From: Prevotellaceae bacterium
Lineage (GTDB): Bacteria > Bacteroidota > Bacteroidia > Bacteroidales > UBA932
NCBI GenBank assembly: GCA_031290935.1
Contig: JAISLK010000047.1
Span: forward strand, 1 to 32,840
Direction: 5' to 3'
Length of the DNA stretch: 32,840 nt
Below the pieces are notes generated by a model, which saw nothing but the letters and a program-made list of their open reading frames with translations, made no database searches and was not told the DNA's origin. Position numbers and translations under genes: made by a program. Shown piece after piece: positions 8,287 to 16,785 of the stretch. The first letter of the stretch is position 1. Each line of letters starts with the position of its first letter.

Positions 8287-8424
8287 TTCTAACGCACAGG
8301 TTAGAGTTGTTCTAACGCATAGGTTAGAGTTGTTCTAACGCACAGGTTAGAGTTGTTCTATCACATAGGTTAGAGTTGTTCTATCACATAGGTTAGAGTT
8401 GTTCTATCGCACAGGTTAGAGTTG
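8287..8424. repeat. six 23-bp direct tandem repeats
   Basis: Six uninterrupted units start at 8287, 8310, 8333, 8356, 8379 and 8402, and the first bases of a seventh lie at 8425-8428. Each ends in GGTTAGAGTTG. In units 1-3 the flanking bases form a small inverted repeat, TCTAAC/GTTAGA. In units 4-6 a change to TCTATC breaks the pairing. There are no spacers, so this is not CRISPR. The period of about two helical turns resembles iterons or protein-binding arrays, but no replication gene is near. Confidence 0.9.
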
Positions 8425-8428
8425 TTCT

Positions 8429-8705
8429 GAAGCATACGGTTAATCAAGTGTCGCCCCTGCGGGGCTTGGTGGCAGATGCGCTCCCTTGTTACCGTATGCT
8501 GAAGCATACGGTTAATCAAGTGTCGCCCCTGCGGGGCTTCCCTCTCAGCAGTCGCCTATCCCGCAGGGACAGCATGCTATTAACCGTACACTTCAGTGTA
8601 CGGCAGCAGCGGCACGCACACACCCCCGCGCCGTCCCGCAGGGACAGCGCTTACTCCTTGCCGTATGCTGGGCGCCTGCGGTTAATCAAGTGTCGCCCCT
8701 GCGGG
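8429..8705. repeat. cluster of REP-like palindromic elements
   Basis: A 39-base element beginning GAAGCATACGGTTAATC and ending CTGCGGGGCTT occurs at 8429-8467 and 8501-8539. A third shorter copy is at 8679-8705. Inverted relatives containing CCCGCAGGGACAG lie at 8560-8590 and 8635-8647. Between them are a perfect 22-base palindrome at 8491-8512 (ACCGTATGC arms, TGAA centre) and a second with different arms at 8584-8603 (CCGTACACT arms). Reading frames through this block are by-products of the repeats. Confidence 0.8.
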
Positions 8706-8750
8706 AAGAACGTGCATATTGGCGATTGCTTCGCGAAGGAAAGGAGTGGA

Positions 8751-8782
8751 TTTTTATAAATCAAAAATATTTCCCATATTTG
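8751..8782 (+). promoter_or_regulatory. putative promoter of the DUF4492-cydAB operon
   Basis: TTTT (8751-8754), 20 bases, then CATATTTG (8775-8782): correct spacing with one mismatch in each box against TTTG and TAnnTTTG. The implied leader is about 20 bases. It lies directly after the REP-like cluster. Confidence 0.4.
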
Positions 8783-8806
8783 TGCTGTCATTTATTGTCC
8801 TGTTTT

Positions 8807-9034
8807 ATGCAAAAAGAATTATTAATAACGCGAATAGTCCGTTTTTATTGGGACGGATTCCGAAACATGACCATCGGCAAAACCCTTTGGCTGATTATAC
8901 TTATCAAATTATTCGTGATGTTTGCAATATTAAAAGTATTTTTCTTTCCCGATTATTTGGGAAAGTTCGACACTCCGTCGGACAAGCAGGAATACGTTTC
9001 CGACGAGTTAATACGGCGTGCAGTTAACCACTAA
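8807..9034 (+). CDS. DUF4492 family small membrane protein of the cytochrome bd operon
   Basis: This 75-residue protein has one central hydrophobic helix (about residues 26-46, TLWLIILIKLFVMFAILKVF) preceded by the family pattern RFYWDGFRNMTIGKTLW. Members sit directly upstream of cydA in Bacteroidota and are thought to be an accessory part of the bd oxidase, comparable in position to CydX-like proteins elsewhere; the exact role is not established. The frame stays open upstream to 8690, but those codons lie in the REP-like repeat, and the homologous part begins at the ATG at 8807. The stop is 12 bases before cydA. Confidence 0.88.
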   Translation: MQKELLITRIVRFYWDGFRNMTIGKTLWLIILIKLFVMFAILKVFFFPDYLGKFDTPSDKQEYVSDELIRRAVNH

Positions 9035-9046
9035 AATTTATATTCT

Positions 9047-10624
9047 ATGATTGAAACTATTAACACTTCTGTTATTGATTGGTCGCGGGCGCAATTTGCG
9101 CTGACGGCTATTTACCATTGGCTTTTTGTGCCGCTCACATTAGGGCTGGGCATTGTGCAGGCCATTATGGAAACGATTTACTACAAAACGGGCAACGAGT
9201 TTTGGAAAAAAACCGCGCAGTTTTGGATGAAACTTTTTGGCATCAATTTCGCTATCGGCGTGGCTACCGGCTTGATTCTGGAATTTGAGTTCGGCGCCAA
9301 CTGGTCAAATTACAGCTGGTTTGTCGGCGATATTTTCGGCGCCCCGCTGGCTATTGAAGGTATCCTGGCGTTCTTTATGGAAGCCACGTTCATTGCAGTG
9401 ATGTTCTTCGGGTGGAACAAAGTCAGCAAGGGTTTCCACCTGGCCTCTACGTGGCTTACTATTTTGGGCGCAACCATTTCTGCGTACTGGATACTGGTGG
9501 CCAATGCCTGGATGCAATATCCTGCGGGCATGCAGTTCAACCCCGACACGGTGCGCAACGAAATGGCGAGTTTTTGGGAAGTAGCGCTTTCGCCGGTGGC
9601 TATCAATAAATTTTTCCACACGGTATTGTCGGGATGGATTATCGGCGGCATGTTTGTAGTGGGCATAGCAAGCTGGTTCCTGTTGAAAAAAAGGGAGACA
9701 AAATTTGCGCTGGAAAGCATTAAAATCGGCGCTGTTTTCGGCATTGCGGCATGCGCGCTGTCGATTTGGACGGGCGACGGTTCGGCGCACCAGGTAGCGC
9801 AACGGCAACCGATGAAACTGGCGGCGATGGAAGGGCTGTATGAAGGCCGCGAAGGGGCGGGGCTGGTTGGCATAGGCCTGCTGAATCCCGCCAAAGAACA
9901 GTACAACGACGGAAAAGACCCGTTCCTTTTCAAGATAGAATTGCCCAAGATGCTTTCCTTTTTTGCCGAACGCGATTTGGACGCTTATGTCCCCGGTATC
10001 ACAAATATCATTGAAGGCGGCTATCCGCAAAAGGACGGCACCGTGGCGCTCCCGGCCGAAGAAAAAATCGCACGCGGCAAACTGGCTATTCGGGCACTGG
10101 CTGATTACCGCTCTGCAAAAAGCGACAGCGCCAGGCAACAAGCTCGCGCCACGCTGGACGAACATTTTAAATATTTCGGGTATGGCTACATTAAAAACCC
10201 ATCGGATTTGATTCCTTCGGTGGGGCTAACATTCTACGCTTTTCGCATTATGGTTATACTCGGCGGCTTCCTGCTGCTGTTGTTTGCCGTGGTAACTTAT
10301 TTATCGTACAAAAACAAATTTGAAGCCAAGCGCTGGCTGCAATGGACGTGCTTTGCTTCCATTTTCCTTGCTATCATTGCCGGGCAGGCCGGATGGGTGG
10401 TGGCGGAAGTAGGGCGCCAACCCTGGGCGATACAGGATATTTTGCCTGTATCGGCAGCGATTTCCAATTTATCGGCGTCGTCGGTACAGATAACTTTCTT
10501 TATCTTCCTTGCGTTATTCACGGTGCTGCTTGTCGCCGAGTTAAAAATTATGATTAACGCCATAAAGAAAGGGCCGGAAATTGAACACGCACCTGTATTA
10601 AAAAATAATCATATTAAAAATTAA
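9047..10624 (+). CDS. cydA: cytochrome bd quinol oxidase subunit I
   Basis: The catalytic subunit of the high-affinity terminal oxidase in the inner membrane oxidises quinol and reduces oxygen to water. Haem ligands are recognisable: H24 (AIYHW), H191 (NKFFHTVLSG) and the methionine in FRIMV near residue 400. Acidic proton-channel residues E104 and E112 lie in AIEGILAFFMEATF. The quinol-loop motif QRQPMKLAAMEG and the late GRQPW motif are intact. The length of 525 residues fits. In an anaerobe-related Bacteroidales this enzyme scavenges or respires traces of oxygen. cydB follows after 11 bases. Confidence 0.97.
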   Translation: MIETINTSVIDWSRAQFALTAIYHWLFVPLTLGLGIVQAIMETIYYKTGNEFWKKTAQFWMKLFGINFAIGVATGLILEFEFGANWSNYSWFVGDIFGAPLAIEGILAFFMEATFIAVMFFGWNKVSKGFHLASTWLTILGATISAYWILVANAWMQYPAGMQFNPDTVRNEMASFWEVALSPVAINKFFHTVLSGWIIGGMFVVGIASWFLLKKRETKFALESIKIGAVFGIAACALSIWTGDGSAHQVAQRQPMKLAAMEGLYEGREGAGLVGIGLLNPAKEQYNDGKDPFLFKIELPKMLSFFAERDLDAYVPGITNIIEGGYPQKDGTVALPAEEKIARGKLAIRALADYRSAKSDSARQQARATLDEHFKYFGYGYIKNPSDLIPSVGLTFYAFRIMVILGGFLLLLFAVVTYLSYKNKFEAKRWLQWTCFASIFLAIIAGQAGWVVAEVGRQPWAIQDILPVSAAISNLSASSVQITFFIFLALFTVLLVAELKIMINAIKKGPEIEHAPVLKNNHIKN

Positions 10625-10635
10625 TCTTATCTACT

Positions 10636-11787
10636 ATGGACACGACATATACTCTTTTACAACATTACTGGTGGTTTCTGGTAGCCTTGCTGGGCGCGAT
10701 TTTGGTATTCCTGCTGTTTGTGCAGGGCGGGCAATCGCTGTTGTTCACCATCGGCAAAACCCCGCTGCAACAAAAGATGCTGCTGAACTCCACCGGGCGC
10801 AAATGGGAATTTACGTTTACTACGCTGGTTACTTTTGGCGGTGCATTTTTCGCTTCCTTTCCACTGTTTTACTCCACCAGTTTCGGCGGCGCCTATTGGG
10901 TGTGGATTTTGATATTGCTTTGCTTCGTGCTGCAAGCGGTATCCTACGAATACCAGGCCCGGAAAGGAAACCTTTTAGGGAAAAAAACTTATCAGGTATT
11001 TCTTTTGCTGAACGGCATACTCGCCCCGGTACTGCTGGGAACTGCCGTGGGTACGTTTTTCAACGGCGCAGAATTTACAGTTAATAAACAACAACTGACC
11101 GAAACCTTGAACCCGGTAATATCTTCGTGGGCTACGCCCTGGCATGGACTTGAAGCCGCCGTAGTGTGGCAGAACGTATGCCTTGGGGTTGCGGTATTTT
11201 TCCTGTCGCGCGTGCTGGCCTTGCTCTACTTCATCAATAATATCGACGATGCGGAAATACAAAGCAGGTCGCGCAGGCAACTGCGCTGGAATACGGTTTT
11301 GTTTTTGGTGTTTTTCCTCACATTTCTTATATACCTGCTGCTGAAAGACGGTTTTGCAGTAAACCCCGACACCAAAGAAGTATTTTTGCAGCCTTATAAA
11401 TACTTTTCCAACTTCATTGAAATGCCTGCAGTGCTGGCCGTGCTGCTGATTGGTGTGGTTGGCGTACTGTTCGGCATCGGAAAAACTATTTTCTGCGAAA
11501 AGTGGAACAAAGGCATTTGGTTTGCCGGAGCAGGAACGGTTTTCACCGTGCTGGCGCTCTTGCTATGCGCCGGGTGGAACAACACGGCCTATTATCCTTC
11601 GCTGCACAATCTGCAAAGTTCGTTGACCATTGAAAACAGTTGCTCCAGTTTTTTCACGCTAAAAACAATGAGCTACGTATCCATACTCATTCCGTTTGTA
11701 CTGGCCTACATCGTATATGCCTGGCGGGCATTAGACCTGCATAAAATTAACAAAAAGGAAATGGAGGAAAACGAGCACCTCTATTAG
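10636..11787 (+). CDS. cydB: cytochrome bd quinol oxidase subunit II
   Basis: The partner membrane subunit of CydA stabilises the haem pair. Its 383 residues carry about eight or nine hydrophobic segments, including the N-terminal WWFLVALLGAILVFLLFVQGG and the C-terminal YVSILIPFVLAYIVYAW. The early motif FVQGGQSL is the Bacteroidota version of the FDLGVG-type start of CydB. It is translated from the same message as DUF4492 and cydA, 11 bases after cydA. The cydC and cydD transporter genes are not in the window. Confidence 0.95.
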   Translation: MDTTYTLLQHYWWFLVALLGAILVFLLFVQGGQSLLFTIGKTPLQQKMLLNSTGRKWEFTFTTLVTFGGAFFASFPLFYSTSFGGAYWVWILILLCFVLQAVSYEYQARKGNLLGKKTYQVFLLLNGILAPVLLGTAVGTFFNGAEFTVNKQQLTETLNPVISSWATPWHGLEAAVVWQNVCLGVAVFFLSRVLALLYFINNIDDAEIQSRSRRQLRWNTVLFLVFFLTFLIYLLLKDGFAVNPDTKEVFLQPYKYFSNFIEMPAVLAVLLIGVVGVLFGIGKTIFCEKWNKGIWFAGAGTVFTVLALLLCAGWNNTAYYPSLHNLQSSLTIENSCSSFFTLKTMSYVSILIPFVLAYIVYAWRALDLHKINKKEMEENEHLY

Positions 11788-11814
11788 AGAATAAAATGCT
11801 TAAATTTTGCGCCC

Positions 11815-12495
11815 ATGATACGCATAGACATACTGACGGTTGTTCCCGAATTATTGGCCAGCCCTTTGGGACATTCTATCCCGAAGCGGGCGCAGGATAA
11901 AGGATGTGTGGAAATACACATTCATAATATTCGCGACTGCGGAAAGGGAAGTTACCGGCAAGTGGACGATTATGCGTTTGGCGGCGATGCGGGCATGGTG
12001 ATGATGATAGAACCGGTGTTTGAATGGATGCAAAAACTGAAAAATGAACGCGCGTACGATGAAGTCATTTTCCTGACGCCCGACGGCGAACGGCTGACGC
12101 AGCCTTGTGTAAACAGCCTTTCCACCTTGTCGAATATTATGATTTTGTGCGGGCATTATAAAGGCATTGACCACCGCATCCGCGAACATTTAATTACCAA
12201 AGAAATTTCCATTGGCGATTACGTGCTAAGCGGCGGCGAACTTGCGGCGGCCGTACTGGTGGATGCGGTGGTACGCATTGTTCCGGGCGTGATTTCCGAT
12301 GAAACGTCGGCACTCACCGACTCGTTCCAGGACGGGCTGCTGGCGCCGCCGGTCTATACGCGCCCCGAAGAATTTAACGGCTGGCGCGTTCCCGAAATCC
12401 TGCTGTCGGGGAATCATAAAAAAATCGTTGAATGGCAGGACGAACAAGCATTGCAACGCACACAGCAATTGCGACCGGATATGCTTGCCCAATGA
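11815..12495 (+). CDS. trmD: tRNA (guanine-37-N1)-methyltransferase
   Basis: It methylates G37 next to the anticodon using S-adenosylmethionine and so prevents frameshifting. The trefoil-knot motifs are intact: [10 protein letters not shown] (112-121) and [11 protein letters not shown] (132-142), and the C-terminal [19 protein letters not shown] segment is typical. At 226 residues the length is right for the family. In many bacteria trmD sits with rpsP, rimM and rplS; here it stands alone after cydB with a 27-base gap, and may be co-transcribed with it. Confidence 0.97.
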   Translation: MIRIDILTVVPELLASPLGHSIPKRAQDKGCVEIHIHNIRDCGKGSYRQVDDYAFGGDAGMVMMIEPVFEWMQKLKNERAYDEVIFLTPDGERLTQPCVNSLSTLSNIMILCGHYKGIDHRIREHLITKEISIGDYVLSGGELAAAVLVDAVVRIVPGVISDETSALTDSFQDGLLAPPVYTRPEEFNGWRVPEILLSGNHKKIVEWQDEQALQRTQQLRPDMLAQ

Positions 12496-12516
12496 ACTAT
12501 ATACCGGCAGCCTTCG

Positions 12517-12555
12517 TTTTAACTTTTAACTTTTAGTCTGTAACTCTTAACTTCC
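12517..12555. repeat. heptamer repeat (TTTTAAC) between trmD and phoH
   Basis: Five consecutive heptamers of decreasing fidelity (TTTTAAC, TTTTAAC, TTTTAGT, CTGTAAC, TCTTAAC) fill almost the whole gap up to the phoH start codon. Confidence 0.6.
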
Positions 12556-13881
12556 ATGGCAAAGCAACCGAAAATTTTCGTTCTTGACACAAATGTAGTC
12601 CTGCACGACTACCAAAGCATCTACCATTTTCAAGAAAATGACATTGTCCTTCCGATTGTAGTATTGGAAGAACTGGACAAATTCAAGAAAGGCAATGGGG
12701 CGGTCAATTATAACGCGCGTGAATTTGCACGCGAACTGGATAAGCTGGCCGGCGATAAACTGTTCAACGACGGCATATCGCTTGGCAAAGGATTGGGGAA
12801 ACTGCGCGTCATTTTGGGGCAGCGGTTTACCGACGCTATGACGGAATCCTTTTACGAAGACACGCCCGACCACCGTATTTTGGCGGTAGCGGCGCATGTG
12901 CGCGAAACCCATCCCGGCCGTACCGTCGTGTTGGTAACCAAAGATATTAACCTGCGCCTGAAAGCAAAATCGCTGGGCATTGATGCGCAGGATTACTTGA
13001 CGGATAAAGTCGCTGACCCCGATGTATTGAGCCGCAAAATACAAACTGTCGAGCTGCTCACCGATGAACAAATCTCCCGGATATACCAAAGCGAACAGGG
13101 ACTTCCCATAACCGAAACGCCGGGGCTGAAGCCTTACGCCAACGAATACCTTATCCTGAAAGGCGCAAATTCTTTCGCATTGGGCATATACGACCAGACG
13201 TCCGGCAGCATTAAGCGTGTGGAGAAACAACGCACCTGCGGCATCGAGCCGCGCAATTCCGAACAAACATTCGCTATTGATGCGCTGATGCGCCCCGATA
13301 TTCCATTAGTGGCGCTCACCGGCATTGCCGGCACCGGGAAAACGCTCTTGGCCTTGGCTGCCGCACTGGCGCAGGAAGCCGGCTTTGAACAAATACTGCT
13401 GGCGCGTCCGGTAATTCCCCTGCAAAACCAGGATATCGGCTTCCTGCCGGGTGATATGGATGAAAAAATCAGCCCTTACATGTTGCCGCTGTTCGACAAT
13501 TTGGGATTTATAAAAAGCTGCTTCCGCCCGTCGCAAAAGGAATATACGCGCATTGAAGTATTATTAAAAACACAGAAATTAAAAATATCCCCGCTGGCTT
13601 ATATTCGCGGACGAAGCCTGTCGAATATTTTCTTTATTGTGGACGAAGCCCAAAACCTTACGCCGCACGAAGTGAAAACCATTATTACCCGCGTCGGCGA
13701 AGGCGCCAAACTGGTATTCACCGGCGACGTCCAGCAAATTGATTCGCCTTACCTGGACATCAGTTCCAACGGCCTCACGTACCTGAGCGATAAAATGACC
13801 GGGCAAACGCTTTTTGCCCACGTCAACCTGGTGAAGGGCGAGCGTAGCCGGCTGGCAGAACTGGCGGGAAACCTGTTGTAG
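12556..13881 (+). CDS. PIN-PhoH fusion (PhoH2-type RNase/RNA helicase)
   Basis: An N-terminal PIN nuclease domain (about residues 5-150, with D11 in FVLDTNV and acidic residues in LEELDKF and TPDHRI) is joined to a PhoH ATPase. Its Walker A is GIAGTGKT (256-263), and its Walker B VDEAQN (362-367) is followed by FTGDVQQID. PhoH2 proteins of this layout have reported RNA unwinding and RNA cleavage activity; in some actinobacteria an upstream antitoxin accompanies them, but none is visible here. The length of 441 residues is normal for the fusion. It lies 60 bases after trmD and 33 before purB in the same direction. Confidence 0.93.
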   Translation: MAKQPKIFVLDTNVVLHDYQSIYHFQENDIVLPIVVLEELDKFKKGNGAVNYNAREFARELDKLAGDKLFNDGISLGKGLGKLRVILGQRFTDAMTESFYEDTPDHRILAVAAHVRETHPGRTVVLVTKDINLRLKAKSLGIDAQDYLTDKVADPDVLSRKIQTVELLTDEQISRIYQSEQGLPITETPGLKPYANEYLILKGANSFALGIYDQTSGSIKRVEKQRTCGIEPRNSEQTFAIDALMRPDIPLVALTGIAGTGKTLLALAAALAQEAGFEQILLARPVIPLQNQDIGFLPGDMDEKISPYMLPLFDNLGFIKSCFRPSQKEYTRIEVLLKTQKLKISPLAYIRGRSLSNIFFIVDEAQNLTPHEVKTIITRVGEGAKLVFTGDVQQIDSPYLDISSNGLTYLSDKMTGQTLFAHVNLVKGERSRLAELAGNLL

Positions 13882-13914
13882 GCAACCCTTAAATTTTGAA
13901 ACCTTAAAATTATT

Positions 13915-15258
13915 ATGGATTTAAATCAACTGACGGCTATTTCCCCTGTGGACGGGCGCTACCGGGTGCAATTAGCGCCATTAGCAGCCTTTTTTTCGGA
14001 ATACGCATTCATACGCTACCGTTTGCTGGTGGAAGTGGAATATTTCATTGCCCTGTGCGAATGGCCGCTGCCGCCATTGAAAACATTCGACAAAACAATA
14101 TATCCCGCCCTGCGGAATATATACGAAAACTTTTCGGAAGCGCAAGCCGCCGGCATCAAAGACATTGAACGCAGCACCAACCATGATGTAAAAGCAGTAG
14201 AATATTTTTTGAAACAATGTTTCTCGGAAATGGGGCTGGAGGCGTACCGCGAATTTATCCACTTCGGACTGACTTCGCAAGACATCAACAATACGGCCAT
14301 GCCGAAAAGCTTCCGCGACGCCCTGTTTGCCGTATATTACCCGCTGCTGAACGGCCTGCTGCAAAAACTGCAATCCCTTGCCGCCGAATGGGAGCGCGTG
14401 CCGATGCTGGCGCATACGCACGGGCAGCCGGCCTCCCCCACCCGTCTGGGAAAAGAATTAAACGTATTTATCGAACGCCTGGGCAAACAAAAAGAACTTT
14501 TGGAAGCCTTGCCGTTTGCGGCAAAATTCGGCGGCGCCACAGGCAATTTCAATGCCCATCACGCCGCTTTCCCGATGATTGACTGGAAAAAATTTGCCGA
14601 TAATTTTGTAAATAATTCCTTACAGTTATCGCGCTCGCAGTGCACCACCCAGATTGAACACTACGACTGCTTCGCCGCCCAGCTCGACGCATTGAAACGC
14701 ATCAACACCATACTGCTCGACCTGGCGCGCGATATGTGGACATACATCTCGATGGATTATTTCAAACAAAAAATAAAAGCGGGTGAAATCGGCTCATCGG
14801 CCATGCCCCACAAGGTAAACCCGATTGATTTTGAAAATGCCGAAGGAAATATCGGTGTGGCCAATGCGCTGTATGAACACCTGTCGGCAAAGTTACCGGT
14901 GTCGCGCCTGCAACGCGACTTGACGGACAGCACGGTGTTGCGCAATACCGGCGTACCGTTAGCGCACAGCGTGCTTGCCTTGAAATCGCTGTTAAAGGGG
15001 CTGGATAAATTATTGCTGCATCCTGCCGCCATCGCCGCCGACCTTGAAAGCAACTGGGCGGTAGTAGCCGAAGGTATCCAGACAATCCTCCGCCGCGAAC
15101 AGTACCCGAACCCCTATGAAGCATTGAAAGCCCTGACGCGCACCAATGAAGCCATCACCAAAGAAAGCATCGCCCGGTTTATCCGCTCGCTGGATGTGGC
15201 GGAAAGCGTTAAAAAGGAATTGGCGGCATTGACGCCGGAGGGCTACACCGGCGTGTAG
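13915..15258 (+). CDS. purB: adenylosuccinate lyase
   Basis: It cleaves SAICAR to AICAR and adenylosuccinate to AMP, both in purine synthesis, releasing fumarate. The fumarase-superfamily signature GSSAMPHKVNPIDFENAEGN carries the catalytic serine loop, and HTHGQPASPTRLGKE holds the general-acid histidine. The short N-terminal SPVDGRYR and the 447-residue length match the E. coli-type subfamily. It converges with def, leaving only 7 bases and no terminator between the two stop codons. Confidence 0.97.
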   Translation: MDLNQLTAISPVDGRYRVQLAPLAAFFSEYAFIRYRLLVEVEYFIALCEWPLPPLKTFDKTIYPALRNIYENFSEAQAAGIKDIERSTNHDVKAVEYFLKQCFSEMGLEAYREFIHFGLTSQDINNTAMPKSFRDALFAVYYPLLNGLLQKLQSLAAEWERVPMLAHTHGQPASPTRLGKELNVFIERLGKQKELLEALPFAAKFGGATGNFNAHHAAFPMIDWKKFADNFVNNSLQLSRSQCTTQIEHYDCFAAQLDALKRINTILLDLARDMWTYISMDYFKQKIKAGEIGSSAMPHKVNPIDFENAEGNIGVANALYEHLSAKLPVSRLQRDLTDSTVLRNTGVPLAHSVLALKSLLKGLDKLLLHPAAIAADLESNWAVVAEGIQTILRREQYPNPYEALKALTRTNEAITKESIARFIRSLDVAESVKKELAALTPEGYTGV

Positions 15259-15265
15259 CGGCGGG

Positions 15266-15817
15266 TTACATGATTTTCGTCTTATAGTCGGCGCCGCTTT
15301 TCCCGCGTGCAATATGCCGCAACTTGCCGGCAATAATTTTCCGGCGAATCGGCGCTAACCGTTCGGTAAAAAGAATACCTTCGAGATGGTCGTACTCATG
15401 CTGCGCAATACGCGCCGGCACGCCCTCCAGCCACTCGTCATGCGCATGGAAATGTTCGTCAAAGTAACGCACCCGCACCCGTTTCGGACGCATCACATCT
15501 TCATGGATGCCGGGAATACTCAGGCATCCCTCGTTAAACCTTGATTCTTCTTCGCTCCGTTCCACTACCTCGGGGTTGATAAATACCCGCTTGAAACCGT
15601 CCGCCGCCGGGTATTCGTTTTTAAATGCCGTAGCGTCAATAATCGCCAGCCGGATATTATGCCCCACTTGCGGAGCGGCCAGCCCCACGCCGCCGGCATT
15701 ATTCAGCGTGTCCCACATGTCGGCAATCAATTGCGCCAGGCCGGGACAGTCTTTTGTTACAGGCGCCGCTTCTTTCTTCAACACGCCGGAACCATATACA
15801 TATACTGGAAGAACCAT
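15266..15817 (-). CDS. def: peptide deformylase
   Basis: This metallo-hydrolase removes the N-formyl group from nascent proteins. All three motifs are intact: GVGLAAPQ (43-50), EGCLS (96-100, with metal ligand C98) and HEYDH (140-144, with ligands H140 and H144 and catalytic E141). The 183-residue length is standard, and the ATG at 15817 is directly preceded by an A-rich stretch on this strand. ruvX lies 29 bases upstream in the same direction, so the pair is probably co-transcribed. Confidence 0.97.
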   Translation of the reverse strand: MVLPVYVYGSGVLKKEAAPVTKDCPGLAQLIADMWDTLNNAGGVGLAAPQVGHNIRLAIIDATAFKNEYPAADGFKRVFINPEVVERSEEESRFNEGCLSIPGIHEDVMRPKRVRVRYFDEHFHAHDEWLEGVPARIAQHEYDHLEGILFTERLAPIRRKIIAGKLRHIARGKSGADYKTKIM

Positions 15818-15846
15818 TTTTTTTTACTGTTTATTATTTAACTTTA

Positions 15847-16260
15847 TCACTTCTTTGCATCCAAGTAGCCTTGCAGGATAAGCGTGGCGCTTACTTTATC
15901 TATCGTCCCCTTATTCCGCCGTTTCATTTTTTTCACCCCGCCGTCAATCATAGCCCGGAAAGCCATTTTGGATGTAAAACGTTCGTCGGAAAGGGTTACG
16001 GGAATAGCCGGAAAATGTTTTTGTAATTGCTGTAAAAAAATATCCACATCCCTGGCGGCGGCGGCGGGCGAATTGTCCAAATCCTTCGGATACCCCACCA
16101 CAAACCGCTCCACCGGCTCTTTTTCCGCGTACTGTTTTAAAAAGGCTATCACGTTGGCCGCCGCTACCGTATCCAGCGCGGTAGCAAATAAATGCAGCGG
16201 GTCGGTAACCGCCAGCCCTACCCGCTTCCTGCCGTAATCAATGCCTACAATACGATTCAT
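15847..16260 (-). CDS. ruvX: YqgF/RuvX, RNase H-fold nuclease family
   Basis: The family has an RNase H fold and is implicated in pre-16S rRNA 5' processing, with a Holliday-junction resolvase role also proposed. The N-terminal GIDYGRKRVGLAVTD carries the first catalytic acid (D8); VVGYPKDLDNSP and the TSKMAF...IDKVSATLILQGYL end are typical. I chose the ATG at 16260, giving 137 residues, the usual family size. The frame runs open a further 64 codons upstream, but those codons are the 8-mer repeat and encode only His/Ser/Thr/Ile-rich sequence. It is paired with def. Confidence 0.93.
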   Translation of the reverse strand: MNRIVGIDYGRKRVGLAVTDPLHLFATALDTVAAANVIAFLKQYAEKEPVERFVVGYPKDLDNSPAAAARDVDIFLQQLQKHFPAIPVTLSDERFTSKMAFRAMIDGGVKKMKRRNKGTIDKVSATLILQGYLDAKK

Positions 16261-16280
16261 GCTGCAAAGATACAAAAACA

Positions 16281-16352
16281 AATGTGATGATGTGGTGATG
16301 TGGTGATGTGATGATGTGATGATGTGGTGATGTGGTGATGTGGTGATGTGGC
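16281..16352. repeat. 8-bp tandem repeat (GATGTGGT)
   Basis: Nine consecutive octamers with G/A variation at the seventh base begin 20 bases upstream of the ruvX start codon. Copy number of such arrays can change by slippage, so this could alter the ruvX leader. Confidence 0.85.
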
Positions 16353-16466
16353 CGGCGCACAAAAATCCGGTTAGTAATTGTAAAAAAAGGCAGCTGTCCC
16401 ATTTATCCCGAAACTGCCATTTTGTCAAAAAAACCGGACATTCCTGCTTCATTTGTTAAAAGTTGG

Positions 16467-16498
16467 ACTTCATTTGTTAAAATTTTAACAAATGAAGT
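16467..16498. repeat. perfect 32-bp palindrome
   Basis: The arms ACTTCATTTGTTAAAA (16467-16482) and their exact complement (16483-16498) meet without a spacer. The sequence CTTCATTTGTTAAAA also occurs directly repeated at 16448-16462. It stands at the left border of the 21-bp array and shares the TTTTAACAAA word with the second array near 31.4 kb. Confidence 0.9.
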
Positions 16499-16500
16499 TG

Positions 16501-16705
16501 AAAGTCGAGCTTCGGAAGTCCAAAGTCGAGCTTCCGAAGTCCAAAGTTGGACTTCCGAAGTCCAAAGTCGGGCTTCCGAAGTCCAAAGTCGAGCTTCCGA
16601 AGTCCAAAGTCGGGCTTCCGAAGTCCAAAGTTGAGCTTCCGAAGTCCAAAGTCGGGCTTCGGAAGTCCAAAGTCGAGCTTCCGAAGTCCAAAGTCGGGCT
16701 TCCGG
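16501..16705. repeat. 21-bp tandem array (CTTCCGAAGTCC core)
   Basis: Nine full units start every 21 bases from 16501 to 16669, with a tenth partial unit from 16690. Every unit begins AAAGT and contains a near-palindrome CTTC(C/G)GAAG; the central base flips in units 1 and 8. Most variation is confined to the bases between these blocks (TCGAGC, TCGGGC, TTGGAC, TTGAGC). Because 21 is a multiple of three, the array is open in several frames on both strands and would encode heptapeptide repeats such as KVELPKS. I treat these as non-coding. A divergent array of the same family lies at 31278-31420. Confidence 0.92.
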
Positions 16706-16785
16706 ACGGGGAGGTTCCCTTTTACCGGTGGCGGGAAGCTGTTATTTGAGCCTGTTTGTGCCCATTCCCGATGCAAACCGGGAAG

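Noticed and set aside
8287-8424. CRISPR array
   Set aside because: The 23-bp repeats abut without spacers and no cas gene is in the window. The same holds for the arrays at 16501 and 31278.
8448-8759. Open frame of about 100 codons
   Set aside because: It runs entirely through REP-like repeats; its apparent internal repeats are those elements, and it overlaps the DUF4492 promoter.
16261-16452. N-terminal extension of RuvX
   Set aside because: The codons encode an 8-mer DNA repeat; RuvX family members begin at the GIDYG motif.
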